The position numbers and the translations under genes are program-made. The notes beneath the pieces were generated by a model that saw only the letters and a list, made by a program, of their open reading frames with translations, searched no databases and had not been told where the DNA came from. Of a stretch of 64,000 bases of DNA, positions 1-8,564 are shown in pieces; positions within the stretch are counted from its first letter, which is position 1, and every line of letters begins with the position of its first letter. The stretch comes from Halomonas sp. (GTDB lineage: Bacteria; Pseudomonadota; Gammaproteobacteria; Pseudomonadales; Halomonadaceae). The stretch spans positions 22,323 to 86,322 of the forward strand of contig NZ_JAFWFN010000066.1 of assembly GCF_017515565.1 (NCBI RefSeq), read 5' to 3'.

Positions 1-2
1 TT

Positions 3-59
3 CTAGGGGAATTAGCGCAAGAGATCGATGCCGATGATGTACCCAGCGAGGCGCCGTGA
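3..59 (+). CDS. C-terminal tail of an upstream gene (partial)
   Basis: One frame is open from base 3 and ends at the TGA at 57-59. It would encode an acidic tail, LGELAQEIDADDVPSEAP. The stop overlaps the GTG start of the helicase in a GTGA arrangement, which is typical of translationally coupled genes. The rest of the gene lies outside the window, so no product can be named. Too little sequence is present to exclude a chance open frame. Confidence 0.45.
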   Translation, partial: LGELAQEIDADDVPSEAP

Positions 60-2266
60 AGTTAACAGCTGAACAGCAAGCGGTAGTGACTCACAGCAAA
101 GGACACGCCAGGGTAGCCGCGGTGGCTGGGGCAGGTAAAACCACCACAATGGCAGCTCGTGTGCTGCATTTGCTGGCCAACGACGTATCGCCAAAACGCA
201 TTCTGGTGCTGATGTTTAACCGCTCTGCCCGGGATGATTTTCAGCGTCGCTTATCTAGTATGGCCCCGAAAGGGCAGTCATTACCGGATGTGCGAACCTT
301 CCATTCATTAGGGCATCGGCTGACACAGAGCCTATGTCGGTGGGGGGCGTTGGCGCCCAGACGTCTGCTTTCCGCCGAGTGGCAGCTAGAGCGGCTGCTT
401 CGTCAGGCAAGCGTGAACGTACTTAGCGATGCGGTAGAGCGGCGTGATGCGGCCCTAGAGGGGGACCGCCTGGAAGCGCTTGCTCACTTTTGTGGCTTGG
501 TAAAAGCGGAAATGCTGCCCGCCAAAGCGTTATATGATCGCCTTAGCTATGAACCGGATACCGACTATTTTCCAGCGGCGTTTGACGAGGCAGAGCGATT
601 ACTGCAAGCGGAAGGCGTGATGACGTATGCCGACTTGCTCTATCGGCCGCTCCAAACGCTCGAAGCGGATGGTGCTTTACGCCGCCGGGTGGAAGGCTTT
701 CTCGACCATGTCATTATTGATGAGTACCAGGATATCAATACCGCCCAGCAGCGGCTGCTGGCGGTATTGGCCGGGCAAAACGCGGATGTAATGGCCGTTG
801 GTGACGCTAACCAGTGTATATATGAGTGGCGTGGCGCGCGGCCTGACACCATGCTGGAAAACTTTACCGCCACTTTTGGTGCTGCAACCGATTACCCGCT
901 CTCTACCACCTTCCGGCATGGCCATGCACTGGCGCTAGCCGCTAATCACGCCATCATGCCTAATCTGCGTCGCCCTGATCAGCTCTGTTTGGCGGACGCT
1001 AATAACCCAGAAACGCGGATATCGGTTGGCCAAGGCAGTCGGTTGCTGCTCGACGCACTGATGGACTGGCAGGCCCAGGGGCGCGCGTTAAGCGAGGCTA
1101 GCCTGCTAGTGCGTAGCTGGGCGCTTTCGGTGCCCTTTCAACTGGCGTTATTGCAGGCTGGCATTCCATTTCGGCTGCTGCGGGAAGACCGCTTTGTGTT
1201 TCGCCTGCCGTTGGTGCAAGCGTTGGCGGGTTATTTAAAACTGTCCCGCCGCCCGGAACTGCTGCATGACCCGGCACAGTTACTGCTGCTGCTTTCACAG
1301 CCAACGCCGTTTGTCGCCCGTGAGCGGCTGCAACAGTTAGCGTATCAGTTGGCCACCACCCAGCGCTGGCCAGAACGCCACGAGCCAGTGCTAGCAGCGC
1401 TCAAACCGCTGCAGCGTCGTACATTAAAAAAACGCTGGGAGCTGTTATGCGAGCTTCCAAAGCTTAGCGCATGGCCGCCCGCAAAGCTGCTTAGCCATGT
1501 AGTAGAAACTATCGACGCGGAAAAAACCCTTAAGCGTGCTGCAGCAAGGCGAGACAAAGGCGAGGAGGATGTGCGCTTATTGGATGTCCTCATTGAGCAG
1601 GCTGAGAGCGTGCAAAACCCTGATGCGTTTATTGAGCTGCTAGAACGCCCGGTAGAAAACCAAGAGAATGGAATACTGATTAGTACGGTGCATGGCGCAA
1701 AGGGGCTTGAGTGGCCACTTGTGGCGGTGGCCGCCGTTAATGAGGAGGACTTTCCTCATTATAGCCGAGACAATCCGTTGAACGATGAGCGCTTGGAAGA
1801 GGAGCGCCGGCTTTTTTACGTGGCCATTACCCGTGCTCAGGAGCAGCTGCTGATGCTTCATGATGGAGGCGTCCACCGGCCCAGCCGTTTTATTGCTGAA
1901 AGTGCTTGGCAGGACAGTATGCGGGTGGCTGGCTGTTTAGCAACGGCTCGCCCGCCAGAGGCTGCGGTTCAGGTCGCTTCACCTGGTTTGGTTAAACGCT
2001 ATCTGGATCGGTTGGACAGGGGGGATATTGAACTAGCGACCCCGCAGGTGCATGAGGCGAGTGCTGAGTACCACGTTAATACACATTTTTATCCAGGCCA
2101 GCGCCTGTTGCATGCTGTGTTTGGAGAGGGAGAAGTAGCTGCGGTCGAAGGAAACCCGTCAGACCCGGTTATTGATGTGCGCTTTGCCCAGGCTGGCCGT
2201 CGGCGGTTGATTGCCCGCCGTGCGCCGATTGAACTATTGGAAGTAAGCTCAGCGCTAGTTATATAA
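56..2266 (+). CDS. UvrD/Rep-family (SF1) ATP-dependent DNA helicase
   Basis: A superfamily 1A 3'-5' DNA helicase of 736 residues that unwinds DNA using ATP. Visible motifs are Walker A GAGKTT at residues 25-30, Walker B/motif II IIDEYQD near 219, motif III GDANQCIYEWRGA near 249, motif V STVHGAKGLEW near 543 and motif VI FYVAITRA near 587. The last 60 or so residues contain a PcrA/UvrD-like C-terminal module (HAVFGEGEV...VRF...APIELL). The start is GTG at 56, overlapping the preceding stop. It is slightly longer than classical UvrD/Rep and diverges from both, so a specific role in repair, replication restart or another process cannot be assigned. It appears to be the last gene of its transcription unit. 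Confidence 0.88.
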   Translation: MKLTAEQQAVVTHSKGHARVAAVAGAGKTTTMAARVLHLLANDVSPKRILVLMFNRSARDDFQRRLSSMAPKGQSLPDVRTFHSLGHRLTQSLCRWGALAPRRLLSAEWQLERLLRQASVNVLSDAVERRDAALEGDRLEALAHFCGLVKAEMLPAKALYDRLSYEPDTDYFPAAFDEAERLLQAEGVMTYADLLYRPLQTLEADGALRRRVEGFLDHVIIDEYQDINTAQQRLLAVLAGQNADVMAVGDANQCIYEWRGARPDTMLENFTATFGAATDYPLSTTFRHGHALALAANHAIMPNLRRPDQLCLADANNPETRISVGQGSRLLLDALMDWQAQGRALSEASLLVRSWALSVPFQLALLQAGIPFRLLREDRFVFRLPLVQALAGYLKLSRRPELLHDPAQLLLLLSQPTPFVARERLQQLAYQLATTQRWPERHEPVLAALKPLQRRTLKKRWELLCELPKLSAWPPAKLLSHVVETIDAEKTLKRAAARRDKGEEDVRLLDVLIEQAESVQNPDAFIELLERPVENQENGILISTVHGAKGLEWPLVAVAAVNEEDFPHYSRDNPLNDERLEEERRLFYVAITRAQEQLLMLHDGGVHRPSRFIAESAWQDSMRVAGCLATARPPEAAVQVASPGLVKRYLDRLDRGDIELATPQVHEASAEYHVNTHFYPGQRLLHAVFGEGEVAAVEGNPSDPVIDVRFAQAGRRRLIARRAPIELLEVSSALVI

Positions 2267-2338
2267 AAGTTAGGTTAATTAGATAATTATTTTATTTAAC
2301 GTATTTTTAGCTGGATATTTTTATACCTCACTAATCAT

Positions 2339-2367
2339 TTGACTTAGGGCAGGCCTGCCGATTTAAT
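2339..2367 (+). promoter_or_regulatory. Sigma70-like promoter with a 12-bp palindrome in its spacer
   Basis: A -35 element TTGACT (2339-2344) is separated by 17 bp from the -10 element TTTAAT (2362-2367). The perfect palindrome GGCAGGCCTGCC (2348-2359) lies between them. The promoter is 41 bp upstream of the barrel gene start and would drive the three-gene cassette. The palindrome is a candidate operator for an unidentified regulator; it may also be chance. Confidence 0.55.
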
Positions 2368-2407
2368 ACCTTATAATTAATAAATATTTAAAAAGAAGGT
2401 ATTGGGC

Positions 2408-3637
2408 ATGGTTAAGCAAATTGCTCGGTTCTGCGTCGTTTTTCTCATAGCCTATACCAGCTCCGGAATTGCTGATGACACTTATCCACGAGTAATATTT
2501 AATGGTTTTGGTACTTTAGGCGTGGTTCATTCTGACGAGTCCCATGCTGATTATGTGTCTGATATTTTCGCATCAAAAGGTGCCGGGCACAGTAACGACT
2601 GGAGTGCACAGGTAGACAGTCGGTTAGGGCTTCAGGCTACGCTACACGTAACGCCAAAAATTACCTCTGTCGTTCAGGTGGCTAGCGAAAAACGCTATGA
2701 TGGTTCTTACGCACCGGGTATTGAGTGGGCTAACATTCAATATGATTTAACCCCTAATCTTAATGTACGTGTAGGCCGCATGGTGCAAGGCACGTTCATG
2801 GCCTCCGAGCATCGTAAAATTAACTATGCCACTCCCTGGGTACGACCGCCGCAAGAGGTGTATCGTTTAATTCCTGTCGCATATTTCGATGGTGTGGATA
2901 TGCGCTATCAATATGCTACGGATGCAACTACCAATGAGCTACGTTTGGGCTATGGCGGGGGCAGCGTTGATTACCCAACTGGCAGTATAGATGCCTCTGA
3001 TTCATGGGGACTCTCACATCGCACGCAATGGGGGGCCACCACACTCTTTGCTAGCTACGGTGAGCTAAAAGTAAGCGTCGATGAGCTTTCCCAGTTTTTT
3101 GACATTTATCGATCCTTTGGCCCGCCAGGAGAGTTAATTGCTAATCGGTATGAGGTTGAGGGAAAGCGCTCCAGTGTGATTAGTCTCGGAGTTGGCTATG
3201 ATCCTGGCCCATGGTTTGTGATGGGGGAGTGGGCACGTTCTACATCGTCATCTGTGTTGGGTGATAATGAGGGGAGCTATCTTACTGCTGGATACCGTAT
3301 TGCTAGCTGGACACCCTTTGTAGGTATATCGCGTGCTAGGGTAACTAGTAATACATCTGAAGAGGGGCTAAATGCAGCGCTTTATCCCTCTCCATTTGCA
3401 GAAGGTGCAGTGCTACTCAATGATATTTTGAATGACGTGCTTGCTAGCGGCATGCAGCAACGAGGCGTGACACTGGGAACACGCTGGGACTTACGGCCGG
3501 GCATGGCGCTTACTGCTCAATATGACTATATCGATATGCGTTCAGGTTCGCCAGGCGGGCTCATTAATCAACAGCCGAAGTTTGATCCCGGTGGGCATAT
3601 TAACCTGTTTAGCCTTGCGCTCGACTTTGTATTTTAA
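2408..3637 (+). CDS. Putative outer-membrane beta-barrel (porin-like) protein
   Basis: A predicted exported protein of 409 residues. A signal peptide is visible at residues 1 to about 22 (MVKQIARFCVVFLIAYTSSGIA), followed by many alternating aromatic and polar strands. It ends in Phe (ALDFVF), as outer-membrane barrels do for Bam-dependent assembly. ATG 2408 was chosen over the in-frame TTG at 2402 because AAGAAGGT ends 7 bases upstream of it. It is the first gene of a cassette with a PstS-like periplasmic protein 11 bp downstream and a GGDEF-EAL protein after that. Base composition is AT-richer than the flanking genes. The substrate is unknown; it could be a diffusion channel feeding the periplasmic partner, but that is inference. 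Confidence 0.75.
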   Translation: MVKQIARFCVVFLIAYTSSGIADDTYPRVIFNGFGTLGVVHSDESHADYVSDIFASKGAGHSNDWSAQVDSRLGLQATLHVTPKITSVVQVASEKRYDGSYAPGIEWANIQYDLTPNLNVRVGRMVQGTFMASEHRKINYATPWVRPPQEVYRLIPVAYFDGVDMRYQYATDATTNELRLGYGGGSVDYPTGSIDASDSWGLSHRTQWGATTLFASYGELKVSVDELSQFFDIYRSFGPPGELIANRYEVEGKRSSVISLGVGYDPGPWFVMGEWARSTSSSVLGDNEGSYLTAGYRIASWTPFVGISRARVTSNTSEEGLNAALYPSPFAEGAVLLNDILNDVLASGMQQRGVTLGTRWDLRPGMALTAQYDYIDMRSGSPGGLINQQPKFDPGGHINLFSLALDFVF

Positions 3638-3648
3638 GGAGAGTAGCA

Positions 3649-4074
3649 ATGCTTAAGCGACTTAATATGCTTGGTGCAAGTGTTTTGCTTAGTGTTATTG
3701 GGCATGCTGCGACAGCCGATGTTTTACTCGTAGCCTCAGTTGAGGCACCTTTTACACGTTTGGCGAGTAGTGAATTAACGGATATCTATTTAGGCCGACG
3801 CACACAAATAGGTAAGGGATTGGCAGTAATACCCTTGGATCAGTCAGGAAACTCAATAGAGCGTGAAGAGTTCTATACTCGCTATATTGGGCAAACACCA
3901 GCACAGATTAAAGCGCACTGGTCACGACTTATTTTTACTGGACGTGGACAGCCTCCTCAAACACTTAGCGATAGCCGAGCAGTTATAGATAGGCTCGTTA
4001 GTGATAATACAACGTTGGGTTACATTAATGCTGCTTACTTTGATGACCGGTTGAGAGTGGTACAAGTTGAGTAA
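3649..4074 (+). CDS. Small PstS-like periplasmic substrate-binding protein
   Basis: A 141-residue predicted periplasmic protein with a signal peptide (cleavage probably after HAATA, near residue 23). The body resembles the single-domain fragments annotated as phosphate ABC transporter substrate-binding proteins (PBP-like family): LTDIYLGRR, VIPLDQSG...REEFY, HWSRLIFTGRGQPP and a terminal GYI motif. It is about half the length of true PstS, and no pst transporter genes are nearby. It therefore more likely binds or presents a ligand than serves transport. Its stop overlaps the start of the GGDEF-EAL gene by 8 bases, suggesting coupled expression and a role as accessory to that sensor. The ligand is unknown. 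Confidence 0.7.
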   Translation: MLKRLNMLGASVLLSVIGHAATADVLLVASVEAPFTRLASSELTDIYLGRRTQIGKGLAVIPLDQSGNSIEREEFYTRYIGQTPAQIKAHWSRLIFTGRGQPPQTLSDSRAVIDRLVSDNTTLGYINAAYFDDRLRVVQVE

Positions 4075-6352
4075 CCCCTTTTATTTACAGAGCCCAAAAA
4101 CTGAAAGTGCGTATGGGAACCATACTCATCGTCGGTTGCACCACCTTGCTAACCCAGTGTGGCTATTTAGCATATTGGCATTATTGCTGTTAATTATTAT
4201 TTGGTCGGGTACCTATTTCTTAGTTAAAAAAGAGCATTCAGCTGTTGAGCGACAAACAGCGTTATCTGTAGGTGAAATTTTAGATACCTATGAAGCTCGC
4301 GTTGTGAGAGCGCTTCGGGAAATTGACACAACGCTGAAGCTAGTGCGCTTCACTGCCAATAGTGTTGACAGCTCAGCGGTGCTAGATATCTTGCAGGCTC
4401 AAGAGCTATTACCCCCAGCATTGTTGTTTACGGTAAGTGTAGTTAATGAGCGGGGTGTTGTTGTTGAAAGCACTAATTCATTATTGATTGAACAATACCT
4501 CATGTCGCCAATGCAATCAGGGCAAAGTAACGACACTTTAGCAGTGGATAGAGTGATAACTGATGATGTCGTGCAGCTGACGTTTACTCGGCCACTAATG
4601 TCTGGCCATGAAACAGTATTAGGTTGGATTGTTATTTCAATTGATGCTGACTTTTTTGTTAGCAGTTACGCAGTCCGCTCTATGGGAGACCAGGGCATGT
4701 TAGCTTTGGTAGGAGACGATGGCTTAGCCCATGTTGTTAGAGCAGGCAGTGAAATTTATTCAGATGAAGTTTTAGAGGGAACCCCATGGGTGAAGAGTAA
4801 ACGCGATGCGGGTCTCCCTCTCTTTCTGACAACTTGGAGGGGCGAGGAGCGCTATACAATGGTAAGAGAGCTTTACAGCTTTCCTTTATCTATCGTTGTC
4901 GGCCTTTCTAAAAATGAACAATTGGCGTCTGCACAAGCTATAGCCAAAAAGTATTGGCAACGGGCTGGCTGGGCAAGTGGTTTACTACTTGTTGTTTTTA
5001 CAGCGTTAGGGCGCTTTAGTTGGAAGCTACAGCAAGAGCGTCAACGTGTAATGGAGGAGCGTATTTTGCACGCTGAGCAGGTGGAGCACTTGGCGTTTCA
5101 TGATGCGTTAACAGAGTTACCTAACAGGGCTTTTTTTAGTTATTTGGTGACACAGGCGGTCAGGCTTGGCGAACGCCATGAGGAGCCCTTTGCGTTGCTC
5201 TTTTTGGATCTTGATCGTTTTAAACTTGTTAATGATTCTTTGGGCCATGAGGCAGGTGACCATCTTTTACAGGAAACGGCCAAGCGTCTTACATCAGCGG
5301 TTCGTGCCAGTGATGTTGTGGCTCGATTGGGCGGTGATGAGTTTGTTATTATTTTACATAAGGTTGATAGCCAGGCTTGTGTTACGCCTATTGCTGAAAA
5401 AATACTCGACTCCGTCAGAGAGCCTTTTTATCTAGCAGGAAAAGAGTGCCATGTTTCAGTCAGTATTGGAGCATCACTGTTTCCCTTTGATGGGCTTGAT
5501 GAGCAAACATTAATAAAAAATGCCGATATGGCCATGTATCAAGCGAAGCAAGCAGGAAAAAACACCGCCTGCTTTTATACTACAGAGCTTGGGTTGGAAA
5601 CAGATGTGCGTTTAATGCTGGAGTCGGGTTTGCAGCGAGCGCTAGATCAAAAAGAACTTAAGTTGATTTATAAGACTAAGCATAACTCAAGTGATGGCGA
5701 GGTTATTGGTATTGAAGCGTTGTTGCGCTGGCAGCATCCGGTACTTGGTTTGCTAGAACCGTCACAATTTATTTCAATGGCTGAAGAGAGTGGGTTGATC
5801 GTTTCTATTGGTAACTGGGCAATAGAACAAGCCTGTAAGCAGAGTGTGTTATGGCAAGAACAAGGCGCACCAGCGCTAACAATAGCTGTAGATGTCTATG
5901 AGCGGCAGTTTTATGATGAAGTTTTTGTGAAGAGCGTAAACGATATTGTCGCCGCGACGCGAATGAGGCCGGAATTGCTTGAGCTGCAGGTTGCTGAAAG
6001 TATAGTTTTGAAGGATGTTGAGTACACTGCCGGAGTTTTTAAAGAAATTAAAAAGATAGGTGTTAAAATTGCCGTAGATGATTTTGGTATGAAGTATTCA
6101 AAGCTATCTAGTTTAAAGGTTTTGCCACTTGATGTTTTAAAAGTAGATGCTACGTTAGTTGATAGCTTGTCAGGCACTTATAGTGAACAGCAGCTATCAT
6201 TTGCTGTTATCAAGTTTGGTCAATGCTTAAGTCCAAAAGTGTTTGCAAAAGAGGTAAGCCCTCAGCAGCAATCGGTGTTTATGCATGGTTTGACTGCTCT
6301 TCAATTCCATGGCTTTTACAGCAGTGAAACTTTTGAAAACAGAAAGTTCTGA
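4067..6352 (+). CDS. Membrane GGDEF-EAL protein with periplasmic Cache-like sensor; EAL degenerate
   Basis: A 761-residue cyclic-di-GMP signalling protein. TM1 spans about residues 31-53, a Cache-like periplasmic sensor about 55-300, and TM2 about 303-321. The GGDEF domain has an intact GGDEF motif at 422-426 and an intact inhibitory-site RxxD (RASD) five residues before it, so diguanylate cyclase activity is plausible. The EAL domain keeps EALLRW (550) and DDFG (about 671). Several residues expected for metal binding or catalysis are replaced: VNLSARQF-type Asn reads VDVYERQF, EITES reads QVAES, AEGVE reads AKEVS, and QG(Y/F) reads HGF. Phosphodiesterase activity is therefore doubtful. No ATG is available near the N-terminus; TTG 4067, overlapping the upstream gene, is the best start. 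Confidence 0.85.
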   Translation: MSNPFYLQSPKTESAYGNHTHRRLHHLANPVWLFSILALLLLIIIWSGTYFLVKKEHSAVERQTALSVGEILDTYEARVVRALREIDTTLKLVRFTANSVDSSAVLDILQAQELLPPALLFTVSVVNERGVVVESTNSLLIEQYLMSPMQSGQSNDTLAVDRVITDDVVQLTFTRPLMSGHETVLGWIVISIDADFFVSSYAVRSMGDQGMLALVGDDGLAHVVRAGSEIYSDEVLEGTPWVKSKRDAGLPLFLTTWRGEERYTMVRELYSFPLSIVVGLSKNEQLASAQAIAKKYWQRAGWASGLLLVVFTALGRFSWKLQQERQRVMEERILHAEQVEHLAFHDALTELPNRAFFSYLVTQAVRLGERHEEPFALLFLDLDRFKLVNDSLGHEAGDHLLQETAKRLTSAVRASDVVARLGGDEFVIILHKVDSQACVTPIAEKILDSVREPFYLAGKECHVSVSIGASLFPFDGLDEQTLIKNADMAMYQAKQAGKNTACFYTTELGLETDVRLMLESGLQRALDQKELKLIYKTKHNSSDGEVIGIEALLRWQHPVLGLLEPSQFISMAEESGLIVSIGNWAIEQACKQSVLWQEQGAPALTIAVDVYERQFYDEVFVKSVNDIVAATRMRPELLELQVAESIVLKDVEYTAGVFKEIKKIGVKIAVDDFGMKYSKLSSLKVLPLDVLKVDATLVDSLSGTYSEQQLSFAVIKFGQCLSPKVFAKEVSPQQQSVFMHGLTALQFHGFYSSETFENRKF

Positions 6353-6393
6353 GTGGTTCTGTGTAAGGCTGTATCTAATCAATAGGTGGGCTT

Positions 6394-6432
6394 AAAAAAA
6401 TGCCTCCTCGGCATATAATGCACAGGAGGCAT
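6394..6432 (-). terminator. Rho-independent terminator of the ETF-QO gene
   Basis: A 9-bp stem, ATGCCTCCT (6400-6408) with AGGAGGCAT (6424-6432), has a 15-base loop. Read on the minus strand it is followed by seven T residues (the A run at 6394-6400). It lies 30 bases past the minus-strand stop at 6462. It may also slow transcription from the convergent cassette. Confidence 0.75.
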
Positions 6433-6461
6433 AGGCGTCGCTTTAGATGTTTTTTTACGTG

Positions 6462-8126
6462 CTACATATTAGGATAGTTGGGACCGCCGCCGCCTTCGGG
6501 TGCCACCCAGGTAATGTTTTGGGCGGGGTCTTTGATGTCGCAGGTTTTGCAGTGAACGCAGTTCTGGAAGTTGATCTGGAACTTAGGCGCACCCTGCGCA
6601 TCTTCAACGACTTCATAAACGCCTGCAGGGCAGTAGCGCTGAGCAGGTTCGGCATATTCAGGCAGGTTTTCGCGTATAGGCAGCTCAGGGTCTGCTAAGC
6701 GCAGATGACAAGGCTGATCCTCTTCGTGATTGGTATTGGACAAAAATACCGAGGTTGGCTTGTCGAAAGAGAGCTTGCCGTCGGGCCTTGGGTAATCGAT
6801 CTTTTCAAATTCGGCGGCAGGCTTTAGTGCACCGTGGTCGGTGGTGGTGTCATGCACGTTGGGAAGTTTATTGCCCAGCAACTGATTAACAAAATTATAG
6901 GCGCCGCCGCCCACAGTGCCGTATTTGTGGATGGCAGGGCCGAAGCTCGCGCTCTCTTTTAGCTCTTCGTAGGCCCAGCTGGCTTCCCACTTCGTGGTGA
7001 AGCTTGTTAGCTCTTGAGCGCCCTCGTCGCCGCCTTTAATGGCTTCAAATACACTCTCCGCGGCTACCAAGCCAGACTTCATCGCCGTGTGCAGGCCCTT
7101 GATCTTGGAGAAGTTGAGCGTACCCGCATCGCAGCCAATTAACAGGCCACCCGGAAAGGTCATTTTGGGTAGGCAGTTAAGGCCCCCTTTGGTGATGGCC
7201 CGCGCGCCATAAGCTACCCGCTTACCGCCAGACAAGTACTGGCTGATAGTGGGGTGGTGTTTTAGACGCTGAAACTCATCAAAGGGAGAGAGCCACGGAT
7301 TCTGGTAGCTAAGATCCATGATCAGGCCCACAACGACCTGCTGATTTTCTGCGTGATAGAGGAACCATCCGCCGTGGGTGTTTTTATCCAGTGGCCAGCC
7401 AGACCCGTGCGCCACAAGCCCAGGCTCATGTTGGTCGGCGGGCACATCCCACAGCTCTTTAAGGCCGATACCGTAATGCTGTGGGTCGCGGCCAGCATCG
7501 AGGGAGTACTCTTGAATTAACCGTTTGCCAAGGTGACCACGGGAGCCTTCAGCAAATAGCGTGTATTTGGCGCGTAGCTCCATACCTGGCATATGGCCGT
7601 CTTTCGGAGTGCCATCGGCGCTAACGCCCATATCACCTATTAGAATGCCGCGAACAGCACCCTCTTCAATAATTACTTCCTGGGCAGCAAAGCCGGGGAA
7701 AATCTCAACCCCAAGCGCTTCGGCTTGTTCGCCGAGCCAGCGACTCAAGTTCCCTGCGCTAATGACATAGCGAGTAAGCTCGCCCCCCGTGTTATGCATG
7801 CTTTTTGGCACTAAAGAGTTGGGGATTTTCTGTGCTTTCTCAGCATCTTTAAGCAAGTAAACATCATCCCGGGTGGCGGGGGTGTTTAGCGGTGCACCGC
7901 GCTCTTCCCAATCAGGGAACAGCTCAGCTAATGCGCGAGGTTCAAAAACCGCGCCAGACAAAATATGAGCGCCAACTTCTGAGCCTTTCTCCACTACGCA
8001 GACCGTAAGCTCTTGCTCAGCTTCGTTAGCCTGTTGCATTAAGCGACATGCAGCAGACAGTCCAGAAGGGCCGGCTCCTACAATCACTACATCAAAGTCC
8101 ATTACATCGCGTTCAACGTTTTCCAC
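6462..8126 (-). CDS. Electron transfer flavoprotein-ubiquinone oxidoreductase (ETF-QO)
   Basis: A membrane-associated flavoprotein that passes electrons from reduced ETF to ubiquinone, linking acyl-CoA dehydrogenases to the respiratory chain. The N-terminus has the FAD-binding Rossmann motif DVVIVGAGPSGLSAACRL. The C-terminus has the four-cysteine [4Fe-4S] region (NCVHCKTCDIKDP preceded by RYCPAG). The GTG at 8126 gives 554 residues, the family's usual length, and has AAGGAGA five bases upstream. A longer in-frame extension to 8156 has no comparable ribosome site, and an ATG at 8099-8097 is the other alternative. The gene is divergent from etfBA, its electron donor, and should serve the liu acyl-CoA dehydrogenase at the far end of the window. 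Confidence 0.95.
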   Translation of the reverse strand: MENVERDVMDFDVVIVGAGPSGLSAACRLMQQANEAEQELTVCVVEKGSEVGAHILSGAVFEPRALAELFPDWEERGAPLNTPATRDDVYLLKDAEKAQKIPNSLVPKSMHNTGGELTRYVISAGNLSRWLGEQAEALGVEIFPGFAAQEVIIEEGAVRGILIGDMGVSADGTPKDGHMPGMELRAKYTLFAEGSRGHLGKRLIQEYSLDAGRDPQHYGIGLKELWDVPADQHEPGLVAHGSGWPLDKNTHGGWFLYHAENQQVVVGLIMDLSYQNPWLSPFDEFQRLKHHPTISQYLSGGKRVAYGARAITKGGLNCLPKMTFPGGLLIGCDAGTLNFSKIKGLHTAMKSGLVAAESVFEAIKGGDEGAQELTSFTTKWEASWAYEELKESASFGPAIHKYGTVGGGAYNFVNQLLGNKLPNVHDTTTDHGALKPAAEFEKIDYPRPDGKLSFDKPTSVFLSNTNHEEDQPCHLRLADPELPIRENLPEYAEPAQRYCPAGVYEVVEDAQGAPKFQINFQNCVHCKTCDIKDPAQNITWVAPEGGGGPNYPNM

Positions 8127-8564
8127 CCGGTTTCTCCTTATTCTCTTAAGGGCCACCTTAACGATAAGTTAGCTTTGAGAACTAGCTTATGAAAAGCTGG
8201 TCTTAATTTAAAACGGTCGTTTGCTTCTGGTTATGCCCCATGATAGGCATAATACCTCTGTCAGGTCACCCCTACGATGGCAAAAGCAGCATTTCTCGAT
8301 CGATCCTGGTTAACACCCTGGTTGGCACACGGGAATAAGCGGATATTGATAGCAGCTACGACCAAGGCCGTAGACGATGAGTGTTGTTGCCCATAGGGTG
8401 GTTGTGGCAAATTGGTGGGGTTTTTCATTTACAGACCTATCAAACGCTTGCATGAATTTTTTAAGCGGTGCTAATCGTCTTGCGCCGCTCCTATTTTTCA
8501 TCGGTATCTTTTTTCGGTGCCGGGTCAGGTTAACGGCTTCTACGACAAGCCAAGCGAGGAACCT
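8127..8564. other. 438-bp divergent intergenic region between ETF-QO and etfBA
   Basis: No convincing coding sequence is seen here. The stretch must hold promoters for both divergent units. One near-palindrome, CAAACGCTTG at 8441-8450, is a single mismatch away from CAAACGTTTG. That resembles operators of TetR-type fatty-acid regulators such as PsrA, which are known to control etf genes in relatives. The match is short and could be chance. No clear -35/-10 pair was found. Confidence 0.5.
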
